From positions 124,001 through 188,000 of the forward strand of contig NZ_BDQY01000002.1 of assembly GCF_002724055.1 (NCBI RefSeq): DNA of 64,000 nucleotides, written 5' to 3'. Shown one piece after another: positions 7,667-19,447 of the stretch. The position numbers and the translations under genes are program-made. Origin of the DNA: Tepidibacter mesophilus. Lineage in GTDB: Bacteria > Bacillota > Clostridia > Peptostreptococcales > Peptostreptococcaceae. The notes under the pieces were generated by a model. It was not told where the DNA came from and did not search any database. It saw nothing but the letters and a program-made list of their open reading frames with translations. Positions within the stretch are counted from its first letter, which is position 1. Each line of letters opens with the position of its first letter.

Positions 7667-8311
7667 ATGAAAAAAACTATATATTATTTATGTGGGGTCT
7701 TAATATTTTTTCTTATACTCTTAATTAGCATTGAATTTTATTCTTTAAATTCTTTCTCATACTTTATTCAATACGATAAAAATAATGTTTATCAAAACAT
7801 TACATATTCAAAAGAAGATGTAAAAAATATAACTTATAATTTGATAAACTATCTAAAGGATAACGCAGATTTAGAGTACAAAGGTGTATTTTCAGATAAG
7901 GAAAAACGACATATGAAGGATGTAAAGTATATATTCCAAATAGGACTTTGGATAAAAAGAATAGCAATATTAATTATTTGTACAATAATATATGCAAATA
8001 AAAAAGATATTGAGAATATGCTAAAATACTTTAACAAAAGTATTCTGACTACATGTGTTATATTTACACTATTATGTTCTATAATAGCTTTAAATTATTA
8101 TAAGTATTTTACTGCGTTTCATAAAATATTTTTCAATAATGATGATTGGCTATTAAGTCCAAAAGAGAGTATAATAATAAATTTATTGCCACTTGAATTT
8201 TTTAAAAGCATAAGTATATATATATTCGTAACTGCGTTGATTTTAACTTGTATAGTAATGTCTATTAACTTGTTTATAATTAAAAGAAAAAAGCTAGAGC
8301 TAAAGCTCTAG
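7667..8311 (+). CDS. DUF1461/TIGR01906 membrane protein, Lit-like transacylase candidate
   Basis: Integral membrane protein of 214 residues with four predicted transmembrane segments (about 5-27, 93-110, 125-145, 180-205) and an extracytoplasmic loop between the first two. The family pattern is intact: KEKRHMKDVK with His82, and FHKIFFNNDDW with His152. Family knowledge: the DUF1461 member Lit converts diacylglyceryl lipoproteins to the lyso-form by intramolecular acyl transfer and uses two histidines in equivalent positions. Lgt, the enzyme that makes the substrate, is encoded at 30.3 kb. Activity is inference; many clostridial DUF1461 proteins are uncharacterised. The last codons form the left arm of the terminator. 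Confidence 0.7.
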   Translation: MKKTIYYLCGVLIFFLILLISIEFYSLNSFSYFIQYDKNNVYQNITYSKEDVKNITYNLINYLKDNADLEYKGVFSDKEKRHMKDVKYIFQIGLWIKRIAILIICTIIYANKKDIENMLKYFNKSILTTCVIFTLLCSIIALNYYKYFTAFHKIFFNNDDWLLSPKESIIINLLPLEFFKSISIYIFVTALILTCIVMSINLFIIKRKKLELKL

Positions 8312-8318
8312 CTTTTTT
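8287..8318 (+). terminator. Terminator overlapping the DUF1461 stop codon
   Basis: Near-perfect inverted repeat AAAAAAGCTAGAGCT-AA-AGCTCTAGCTTTTTT. The stop codon TAG lies in the right arm, so the C-terminal residues KLELKL are encoded by the hairpin. Confidence 0.9.
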
Positions 8319-8377
8319 AAGTATAAAATTTTTTATAAATGGAAAAAATAAAATAAAAAACAAGAGGTGATTTTATA

Positions 8378-8875
8378 GTGAATAACTTTGTTGGATTAAT
8401 ATATAAGGAATTAATAAAGGTGAAAATAAAAGATTTAAAAAAAGTAAATAAATATAGCATTAAGAAAAAAGATAATATAGATATTATAAAAAAGATAGAC
8501 AAATTACTCGCTAAAATAGCTAAATATATCTTAAATATATTTGTATTTTTGATTATGGTAAAAATCAACATATATATGAGCACTGTAATTTTGATAGGAT
8601 TTTTATTTTACAAAAAAATTATAACGGATGCAATAAAAGAAAATATGAAAAATAGAACATTGTCTTGGAAAAAGTTATTTGATGAGGTGGTAAAAGAAAA
8701 TTCAAAATTAAAAATTAAAACAATTATGGTTATGTTTGTACTTATGCAATTTTCAAACTATACAAAACTTTATATGGGTATAATTTTAACCCTTTTGGTA
8801 TTTACTATGAATGACATATATAGTAACATAAAAAATATAAATGAAAATACTTTTAAAGAGAGATTTTCTAAATAG
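8378..8875 (+). CDS. Hypothetical membrane protein
   Basis: Protein of 165 residues. The first 45 residues are Lys-rich and hydrophilic. Four short hydrophobic segments follow at about 48-62, 66-80, 112-126 and 130-144, and the tail is polar. The start is GTG after AAGAGGTGATTTT. I recognise no family motif. It ends 36 nt before the GAF-SpoIIE phosphatase gene, so the two may share a transcript. Confidence 0.6.
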   Translation: MNNFVGLIYKELIKVKIKDLKKVNKYSIKKKDNIDIIKKIDKLLAKIAKYILNIFVFLIMVKINIYMSTVILIGFLFYKKIITDAIKENMKNRTLSWKKLFDEVVKENSKLKIKTIMVMFVLMQFSNYTKLYMGIILTLLVFTMNDIYSNIKNINENTFKERFSK

Positions 8876-8911
8876 CTTTCGGATAAAATTGTTTTAAGTG
8901 GGGGACGAATT

Positions 8912-10684
8912 ATGAAAAATGATAGAGATAGGGTATATAACATATTAGAAATATCCAAATTAGTTACTGCATCTATGAATTTTTTTGATATAAAAGATGA
9001 AATAGTGTCTAAGATGTTAAAGGTAATACATCCTAGAAAAGCTTGTATAAACTTGTTTTATAAGAATAATTATAAATATTCTTATTTAGTGTGTTCGGCT
9101 ACTTTAGATTATATACCTGATTTATTTTCCAGTGGAGATGAAGATAAAATTAAAATAAATTTTAATGAGTATCCTAAATATATACATGAAGCTGTATTTG
9201 AAAAGAAGATAGTTTGGGTAAAAAATATATTTGAAGATGATAGAGCTATAATGGAAAGAAATATGGCTATAAAAGAAGGGTATACGGGAAGAATAGTTTT
9301 TCCTCTTATAGCGAATAACAATGTAATAGGGTTTATAACTTGTTATATAACAGAAGAGGATGACCTGACACAAGAAGATATAAACTTTATATCTTCTGTT
9401 TCTTCGTTAATAAGTCTTTCAATAGAAATAACAAAGGAAAATTATAAAGTAGATACACTAATAAAAAAATTAAGAGGAGCTATAAACTATATAAGTAGAG
9501 CAACTCAAGAATTATATGCTAATAGATCGGTAGATAATTTTCTTTCTCTAGTTAGTAGGCAGTTGTGTAAGCTTACACTTAGTGAAAGTTCAATAGTTAT
9601 ACTAAATGATAATAACAATAAAACACAGGCATTTAGTCAATACGGTAATGAGAATATAAATATACATAATGCATTAGGATGTCTTATAAGAAATGATATA
9701 GATGAAAATGGTAAATACTACAATCCTAAGCATTTAAAAAAATATATAAACGATAATGATATAAAATCTTTAATATATTACAAATTAAAAGTTGAAAATG
9801 AAACTGTAGGATATATAGCAGCTGTTAATAGTAAAAAATACACTGATGATGATATTAAGATACTTAGCATATTTTCATCTCAAACGGTGCTTGCTATTCA
9901 AATGTACAATAATTCTAAGAAAATATTTGAGCATGAGTTATTAGAAAAAGAGCTTGAAATTGTGTCAAAGCAGCAAAAACTTATAATGAGTAATAGTCAA
10001 ATGGAATTTTCTGATTCAAAAGAAATAGTATTTTTTCATGAACCATCAAAATATATAGGTGGAGATTTTTGTGAAATAGTAAAAATAGATGAAAATAGGA
10101 TGTGTATATTTATAGCAGATGTTATGGGGCATGGTATAATGTCTAATTATTTTGTAGCCATGATAAAAGGGGTACTTCAAGCATTAGTATATGAAAAAGA
10201 ATCAGCTGGGAGCATACTGACTAAGATGAATCGTATATTATATGATGATTTTGATAAGGTTAATGCATTTGCTACAGCTAGAATTGGAATATTTGATTCT
10301 AAAACTGGAAAAGCAGTAATATCAAATGCTGGTCATCACCATTCTATAGGAATTAAAAAAAACAAAGATATAATTGTAGAAGATCTTGATTTTGATAAAG
10401 GTATGCCAATTGGTGTATTAACAGACATGGTATACGATGAATATGAATACAATATAAACGAGTATGAACTTATATGTATATATACTGATGGTATAATAGA
10501 AGCATCTAATGGACTTGGAGAAGAATTTGGGTTAGATAGATTAAAGGAATTAATAAAAGATAATTATGATAACACTACTTCTAATATATACTATAAACTT
10601 AAAAAAGAACTGAAAAATTTTACAGGAAGAGATGGATTAGAAGACGATATACTTATATTATTTGTAAAGAATAAGGTAGATTAA
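8912..10684 (+). CDS. GAF-domain SpoIIE/RsbU-type PP2C phosphatase
   Basis: Cytoplasmic protein of 590 residues. Two GAF-like sensory domains cover about 5-175 and 185-330, a coiled linker (HELLEKELEIVSKQQKL) lies near 340-360, and a SpoIIE-type PP2C phosphatase domain runs from about 375 to 588. Metal-binding and core motifs are visible: YIGGDFCEI, FIADVMGHGIMS, SNAGHHHS and CIYTDGIIEAS. Such proteins dephosphorylate anti-anti-sigma factors in partner-switching systems. No anti-sigma or STAS gene lies next to it, so the target is unknown. No membrane segment and no receiver domain, so the input is probably a cytoplasmic ligand. GGGGGAC precedes the ATG. Confidence 0.88.
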   Translation: MKNDRDRVYNILEISKLVTASMNFFDIKDEIVSKMLKVIHPRKACINLFYKNNYKYSYLVCSATLDYIPDLFSSGDEDKIKINFNEYPKYIHEAVFEKKIVWVKNIFEDDRAIMERNMAIKEGYTGRIVFPLIANNNVIGFITCYITEEDDLTQEDINFISSVSSLISLSIEITKENYKVDTLIKKLRGAINYISRATQELYANRSVDNFLSLVSRQLCKLTLSESSIVILNDNNNKTQAFSQYGNENINIHNALGCLIRNDIDENGKYYNPKHLKKYINDNDIKSLIYYKLKVENETVGYIAAVNSKKYTDDDIKILSIFSSQTVLAIQMYNNSKKIFEHELLEKELEIVSKQQKLIMSNSQMEFSDSKEIVFFHEPSKYIGGDFCEIVKIDENRMCIFIADVMGHGIMSNYFVAMIKGVLQALVYEKESAGSILTKMNRILYDDFDKVNAFATARIGIFDSKTGKAVISNAGHHHSIGIKKNKDIIVEDLDFDKGMPIGVLTDMVYDEYEYNINEYELICIYTDGIIEASNGLGEEFGLDRLKELIKDNYDNTTSNIYYKLKKELKNFTGRDGLEDDILILFVKNKVD

Positions 10685-10702
10685 TAAATAGGGGGGATAT
10701 AG

Positions 10703-11278
10703 ATGAAGCTTTTAGTTATAAATGCAAGTCCTAGAAAAGGAAAAAATTGTTATATTATATCGAATTATGTATGTAATATACTTTATGACAATAATATAAA
10801 TTATGAAATTATAAATATATGGGATATGGACATCGAGTTCTGTAATGCATGTGGTTACTGTGATAAGACGGGGGTTTGTCACAAAACTGATGATATGAGT
10901 CAAATGTATAAAAAGTTCGATAAATCAGATGGAACGATACTTATATCTCCTGTTTACTTTGACAGTGTTCCTGCGAAGCTTAAAAGCTTAATAGATAGAA
11001 CTCAATCTTTTTTTGCAAGTAAATATATACTCAAAAGACCATCTATAGATAGAAATAAAAAAAGGCTTGGTATATTTATACATGTAGGAGGAAGTAAACC
11101 TTATGAAACTCAATTTATGGGAGGTCAAATAACAGTCGATTTCTTATTTAAGAGTATAAATACAAAATTGCTTCATAATTACTATATAACCAATACGGAT
11201 GATGTGGATTTAAAAAGCAATGATTCATATAAAGAAGATATAAAAAAATTAATCATAGATTTAAAGAATAAGGGCTAG
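10703..11278 (+). CDS. Flavodoxin-fold iron-sulfur flavoprotein / NAD(P)H-dependent FMN reductase
   Basis: Protein of 191 residues. The N-terminal FMN-binding loop INASPRKGKNC (6-16) and the second loop ISPVYFDSVPAKLKSLIDR (about 85-103) are typical of the NADPH-dependent FMN reductase family. A Cys cluster C47-x2-C50-x2-C53-x5-C59 between them matches the compact cluster of archaeal and clostridial iron-sulfur flavoproteins, so a [4Fe-4S] cluster next to FMN is likely. It probably works as a small electron carrier or reductase in anaerobic redox metabolism. The substrate is not deducible. Confidence 0.8.
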   Translation: MKLLVINASPRKGKNCYIISNYVCNILYDNNINYEIINIWDMDIEFCNACGYCDKTGVCHKTDDMSQMYKKFDKSDGTILISPVYFDSVPAKLKSLIDRTQSFFASKYILKRPSIDRNKKRLGIFIHVGGSKPYETQFMGGQITVDFLFKSINTKLLHNYYITNTDDVDLKSNDSYKEDIKKLIIDLKNKG

Positions 11279-11296
11279 TTATAACTAGCCCTTATT
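11267..11296 (+). terminator. Palindromic terminator-like hairpin before aroC
   Basis: ATAAGGGCTAGTTATAACTAGCCCTTAT. The TAG stop of the flavoprotein lies in the left arm. The downstream T-run is short (TTTG), so termination may be partial and some readthrough into aroC is possible. Confidence 0.6.
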
Positions 11297-11314
11297 TGAG
11301 GAAAGGGGAAAAAT

Positions 11315-12499
11315 ATGCTTAGATATTTAACTAGTGGAGAATCTCATGGACAATCTTTAATTACAATAATAGAAGGAATTCCGTCTAATCTAAACATAGA
11401 TGTTGACAATATTAATAAAGAATTATCCAGAAGACAACAGGGATATGGTAGAGGAGATAGAATGAGAATAGAAGAGGATAAAGTAAATATTTTATCTGGA
11501 ATGAGGGGAAGCATTACTATAGGAAGTCCTATAGCAATTGAAATAAAAAATAAAGATTATGAAAACTGGAAAGAATATATGAATCCAGTTGAAGAAATAG
11601 ATAAAAATACAAAGATTGTTTCAAAAGTAAGACCTGGACATGCTGATATGGTTGGGAGTTTAAAATACGACTTTGAAGATGTGAGAAATGTTTTGGAAAG
11701 GGCAAGTGCTAGAGAAACAGCAGCAAGAGTTGCAGTTGGTGCACTTTGTAAAGAATTTTTATCGAAATTTAATATAGATTTCACATCTCATGTAGTACAA
11801 CTAGGAAAGCACAAGGTAAACAAATCGTTTGAATTTAATTACATAAAAAAAGAGTCTGAAATATCAAAGGTAAGATGCGTAGATAAAGAATATGAAGAAT
11901 TATTTATAAATGAAATAAAAAAAGCAAAAGAAGAAGGGGATAGCTTAGGTGGAATATTTGAGGTTAGGATAAAAAATGTTATTTCTGGACTTGGATCTTA
12001 TGTTCATTATGATAAAAAGCTAGACTCTCAATTAAGTGCTCATATCATGTCTATACAAGCAATAAAAGGGGTAGAGTTTGGACTTGGGTTTGAAATGGGG
12101 ACCTTAAAAGGATCTGAAGTACATGATGAAATATATTATTCAAAGGAAAGAGGTATTTATAGAAATACTAATAGACTAGGTGGTATAGAAGGTGGAATGA
12201 GTACAGGTGAAGAAATAGTAATAAGAGGCGTAATGAAGCCAATACCTACTTTATATAAGCCGCTTAATAGTATAGATATAAATAGTCTTGAAAATTATAA
12301 GGCATCAATAGAAAGGTCAGATAATTGTGCCTTACCTGCAGCTTGTGTTGTTGCTGAGAATGTATGTGCATTCGTTATTGCAAAAATTTTTATGGAAAAA
12401 TTTGGGAAAGATAATATGCGAGATATAATTAAAAACTATCAAAACTATTTAGAAAGGTTGTCTGATAGAGGATGGAAAGTGGATACAAAGTTTATATAA
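11315..12499 (+). CDS. aroC: Chorismate synthase
   Basis: Catalyses the last shikimate-pathway step, EPSP to chorismate, with reduced FMN. Protein of 394 residues. Signatures are LTSGESHGQSL at 5-15, SKVRPGHADMVGSLKY near 105-120, RASARETAARVAVGAL near 130-145 and SIERSDNCALPAACVV near 333-348. The length is slightly above the usual 360-390. GAAAGGGG precedes the ATG. The 3' end overlaps aroB by 28 nt, so translation of the two is linked. First gene of an aroC-aroB-aroA set. Confidence 0.97.
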   Translation: MLRYLTSGESHGQSLITIIEGIPSNLNIDVDNINKELSRRQQGYGRGDRMRIEEDKVNILSGMRGSITIGSPIAIEIKNKDYENWKEYMNPVEEIDKNTKIVSKVRPGHADMVGSLKYDFEDVRNVLERASARETAARVAVGALCKEFLSKFNIDFTSHVVQLGKHKVNKSFEFNYIKKESEISKVRCVDKEYEELFINEIKKAKEEGDSLGGIFEVRIKNVISGLGSYVHYDKKLDSQLSAHIMSIQAIKGVEFGLGFEMGTLKGSEVHDEIYYSKERGIYRNTNRLGGIEGGMSTGEEIVIRGVMKPIPTLYKPLNSIDINSLENYKASIERSDNCALPAACVVAENVCAFVIAKIFMEKFGKDNMRDIIKNYQNYLERLSDRGWKVDTKFI

Positions 12500-13521
12500 A
12501 AAAAGATTTTAATGAAATAGATATAAAAAAAAACTATGACAAAGTTTTGGTTATAACAGATGAGAATGTAAAAAAATTGTACATTAATGATTTTATACGA
12601 ACTTTAAATCTCAAAAAAAAGAATATCAATATTAAACAATATATTATAAATCCAGGAGAAAACTCTAAAAATTTGAAAGTATATGAAGATATATTTAAGT
12701 TTTGTATAGAAAATGAATTGAGTAGAAAATCGTTGATTATAGCACTCGGTGGTGGTGTTGTAGGAGATTTAAGTGGATTTATAGCATCTACTTATATGAG
12801 AGGAATAGATCTGATTCACTGTCCTACAACATTGTTATCTCAAGTGGATAGCTCTATTGGGGGTAAGACTGGAATAAACTTAGGAAACTATAAAAATGTT
12901 ATAGGTAGTTTTTATAGGCCAGAATTTATATACATAAACATTAATACACTTAAAACATTAAGTTACAATGAATTTCTAAGTGGGATTTCAGAAGTGATTA
13001 AGTATGCTCTTATATGTGATTATGAATTTTTGGATTATCTTTTGAAAAATAAAGATAAGATATTAAATTTAGATTCAGGATGTTTGATATATATAGTAGA
13101 AAAATGTTCGAATATAAAAATTAACATTGTTAAAAAAGATGAAAAAGAGTCTGGTATTAGAAAAATATTAAATTTAGGCCATACATTTGGGCATGGTATA
13201 GAGAAGTTGGGTGGATTGAGTCATGGTTTTGCTGTTGCAATTGGAACTCATATGGCGTTTAAATTAGCTTATAAAAAAGGATATATAAATAAAGCTTATT
13301 ATGAAAAAGTATTGAGTGTTTATAAATCCTACGACATACCTATAACTTTTGATGGTATAAATTCCATTGATATATTAAAAGTTATGAAAAAAGATAAAAA
13401 AAATAGTTTTTCAAAAATAAATCTAGTGCTGCCGACTGGTCATTCGAGTGTTGATGTAGTAGACAATATAGATGAAAATGAGACAATAAATGTAATAGAG
13501 GAGGTTAGAGATGAATTTTAA
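12472..13521 (+). CDS. aroB: 3-dehydroquinate synthase
   Basis: Converts DAHP to 3-dehydroquinate, NAD+ and divalent metal dependent. Protein of 349 residues. Visible motifs: ALGGGVVGDLSGFIASTYMRG (NAD-binding and active-site region, about 90-110), PTTLLSQVDSSIGGKTGIN, and the metal-ligand motif NLGHTFGHGIEKL near 232-244. The ATG at 12472 lies inside the end of aroC and has only AGAGG directly before it, so initiation probably relies on translational coupling. It overlaps aroA by 11 nt. Confidence 0.96.
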   Translation: MESGYKVYIKKDFNEIDIKKNYDKVLVITDENVKKLYINDFIRTLNLKKKNINIKQYIINPGENSKNLKVYEDIFKFCIENELSRKSLIIALGGGVVGDLSGFIASTYMRGIDLIHCPTTLLSQVDSSIGGKTGINLGNYKNVIGSFYRPEFIYININTLKTLSYNEFLSGISEVIKYALICDYEFLDYLLKNKDKILNLDSGCLIYIVEKCSNIKINIVKKDEKESGIRKILNLGHTFGHGIEKLGGLSHGFAVAIGTHMAFKLAYKKGYINKAYYEKVLSVYKSYDIPITFDGINSIDILKVMKKDKKNSFSKINLVLPTGHSSVDVVDNIDENETINVIEEVRDEF

Positions 13522-14788
13522 TAGTCTAAAATTGAAAGGAGAAGTCGATATTCCAGGAGATAAGTCTATATCTCATAGAGCTATAATGTTATCGTCAATA
13601 TCTACTGGAAAGAATAAAGTTAAAAATTTTTTAAATGGAGAAGACTGCCTAAGCACTATAGACTGTTTTTGTAAAATGGGGATACAAGTAGAAACATGTA
13701 GAAAAAATGAAATCATTATACATGGTATAGGACTTAGAGGTCTTAAAAAACCAATTGATAAATTATATGTGGGGAATTCTGGAACGACAATAAGACTTAT
13801 CATGGGTATATTATCTGGTCAAAATTTTAAGTCAACTTTAATAGGTGATGATTCGATAGCTAAAAGACCTATGAAAAGAGTAACGGATCCACTAAGACTT
13901 ATGGGCGCTAAGATATTTGGTAATGAAGATGCTAATTTCACACCTATAACTATAGATGGGGGAAATTTGAATGGAATAGATTATAAAATGCCTATAGCTT
14001 CTGCTCAAGTTAAGTCATCTATAATACTTGCATCTTTGTATGCAAATTCACCTACTAAGATAATAGAAAAGAACAAAAGCCGAAATCATACAGAGATTAT
14101 GTTAAAGTCTTTTGGAGCAGATATAGATGTAAGTGGGAATGAAATCTATGTAAATCCTGCTCAAAATCTATACTCTGAAGACATATACGTTCCTGGAGAT
14201 ATTTCATCTGCTGCATTTTTCATGGCTGGCGCTAGTATGTTAAAAGGATCTGAGGTTTTAATAAAAAATGTAGGTCTTAACGAAACTAGAACTGGAATTT
14301 TAGATGTATTAAATGATATGGGTGGAAATTTTGAATTATTAAATAAAAAATATGTTTGTGGAGAATTGATGGGTGATATACTAGTTAAACATTCCAACTT
14401 GAATTCTACTACAATAGATTCAAAATTAATACCAAGACTTATAGATGAAATACCTATAATAGCTGTTATGGCAACGCAGGCAGAAGGGACAACTATTATA
14501 AAAGATGCAAAGGAACTTAAGGTTAAAGAGTCGAATAGAATAAGTAGTGTTGTTTCTAATCTTAAAAAAATGGGAGCTGATATTGAAGAATTGGATGATG
14601 GAATGATTATAAACGGGCCGACGAAGCTAAACGGTTGTAGTATAGAGAGTTTTTCAGACCATAGAATCGCCATGGCATTCTCAATAGCTTCACTAGTGGC
14701 ATTTGGACATACAAATATAGACAATACAAAATGTGTAGAAATATCTTTTCCGCGTTTTTATGATATATTAAAAGAAATAACTTACTAA
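13511..14788 (+). CDS. aroA: 3-phosphoshikimate 1-carboxyvinyltransferase (EPSP synthase)
   Basis: Transfers enolpyruvyl from PEP to shikimate-3-phosphate. Protein of 425 residues. Motifs: GDKSISHRAIML at about 15-26, GNSGTTIRLIMGIL at about 88-101, KRPMKRV near 120, and SDHRIAMAFSIAS near 385-397. AGAGGAGG inside the end of aroB serves as RBS. The shikimate genes for DAHP synthase, dehydroquinase, shikimate dehydrogenase and kinase are not in this window. Confidence 0.96.
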   Translation: MNFNSLKLKGEVDIPGDKSISHRAIMLSSISTGKNKVKNFLNGEDCLSTIDCFCKMGIQVETCRKNEIIIHGIGLRGLKKPIDKLYVGNSGTTIRLIMGILSGQNFKSTLIGDDSIAKRPMKRVTDPLRLMGAKIFGNEDANFTPITIDGGNLNGIDYKMPIASAQVKSSIILASLYANSPTKIIEKNKSRNHTEIMLKSFGADIDVSGNEIYVNPAQNLYSEDIYVPGDISSAAFFMAGASMLKGSEVLIKNVGLNETRTGILDVLNDMGGNFELLNKKYVCGELMGDILVKHSNLNSTTIDSKLIPRLIDEIPIIAVMATQAEGTTIIKDAKELKVKESNRISSVVSNLKKMGADIEELDDGMIINGPTKLNGCSIESFSDHRIAMAFSIASLVAFGHTNIDNTKCVEISFPRFYDILKEITY

Positions 14789-14792
14789 AAAT

Positions 14793-14821
14793 TTGATTTT
14801 TCGAATCAAAAAAAGTATAAT
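14793..14821 (+). promoter_or_regulatory. Sigma-A promoter for pduL
   Basis: TTGATT, 17-nt spacer, TATAAT. The -35 sits in a short inverted repeat (TTTGATT...AATCAAA) that could be an operator. The promoter implies that pduL is transcribed separately from the aro genes. Confidence 0.6.
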
Positions 14822-14854
14822 ATTCCTTGAAAAACAATTTAGGAGGTTAGAGTA

Positions 14855-15424
14855 ATGAAATTACCTATAGCATTATCAAATAGACATATACACTTAGGAC
14901 AAAAAGACATCGATGTATTATTTGGACAAGGAGCTAAATTAACTCATTTTAAGGACCTTTCTCAACCAGGACAATTTGCATGTGAAGAAAAAGTAGATGT
15001 AATAGGACCAAAGGGAGAAATTAAAGGAGTTAGAGTATTAGGACCTGCAAGAGGAGAAACTCAAATTGAAATAGCTTTAAGTGATGGATTTAAATTAGGT
15101 GTTAAAGCACCTATAAAAGATTCAGGAGATCTTGAAGGAACTCCTGGAATAAAAATAGTAGGACCAAAAGGTGAAGTAGAGCTTGAAAGAGGAGTTATAG
15201 TAGCTTCAAGACATATACATATGCATACTGATGATGCTGAAAAGTTCAATGTAACAGACAATCAAAAGGTTAAGATAAGAACTTTCGGAGGAAGAGCAGT
15301 AGTATTTGAAAACGTATTAGTAAGAGTAAGTCCAAAGTTTGCACTTGAAATGCACGTTGATGTAGAAGAAGGAAATGCAGCTGGAGTTAGAAATGGAGAT
15401 TTAGTAGAATTAATTAATGAATAA
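14855..15424 (+). CDS. pduL: Phosphate propanoyltransferase-type phosphotransacylase (PduL family)
   Basis: Interconverts acyl-CoA plus phosphate and acyl-phosphate plus CoA. Protein of 189 residues with the two PduL half-domains. Zinc-ligand motifs SNRHIHLG (8-15) and ASRHIHMHTDDA (about 113-124) are present, as is the C-terminal LEMHVDVEEGNAAGV. The protein begins directly with the catalytic domain and has no N-terminal encapsulation peptide, and no microcompartment shell genes are near. It is therefore probably a free cytoplasmic enzyme acting as the organism's acetyl- or propionyl-transacylase, functionally linked to the acetyl-CoA made by the PFOR encoded next. RBS TTAGGAGG. Confidence 0.93.
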   Translation: MKLPIALSNRHIHLGQKDIDVLFGQGAKLTHFKDLSQPGQFACEEKVDVIGPKGEIKGVRVLGPARGETQIEIALSDGFKLGVKAPIKDSGDLEGTPGIKIVGPKGEVELERGVIVASRHIHMHTDDAEKFNVTDNQKVKIRTFGGRAVVFENVLVRVSPKFALEMHVDVEEGNAAGVRNGDLVELINE

Positions 15425-15440
15425 AAAAAATATATATAAG

Positions 15441-15482
15441 AATAATATAAAGGTAGCCTAATTAGGCTACCTTTATATTATT
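15441..15482. terminator. Perfect 42-nt palindrome, bidirectional terminator-like
   Basis: The sequence from 15441 to 15482 is its own exact reverse complement, centred on CCTAATTAGG with the core AAAGGTAGCC/GGCTACCTTT. It lies 17 nt after the pduL stop. There is no T-run after it on the + strand, only TTATATTATT within the palindrome. Confidence 0.65.
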
Positions 15483-19381
<3,899 letters not shown>

Positions 19382-19386
19382 TAAAT

Positions 19387-19432
19387 AATAAAAATAAGAG
19401 AAGCGAAAGCTTCTCTTATTTTTATTTTTTTA
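19387..19432. terminator. Strong bidirectional terminator
   Basis: AATAAGAGAAGC-GAAA-GCTTCTCTTATT with a GNRA-type loop, flanked by A-rich and T-rich tracts. It serves PFOR and the convergent TDT gene. Confidence 0.9.
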
Positions 19433-19447
19433 ATTAAAAAATGATAG

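Noticed and set aside
11279-11314. T-box or amino-acid leader before aroC
   Set aside because: Only about 35 nt separate the upstream stop from aroC, too short for such a leader; only the hairpin and RBS are present.
14161-14724. 187-codon frame antisense to aroA
   Set aside because: Shadow of the aroA reading frame: low-complexity Ser/Ile-rich product, no RBS, fully covered by a certain gene.
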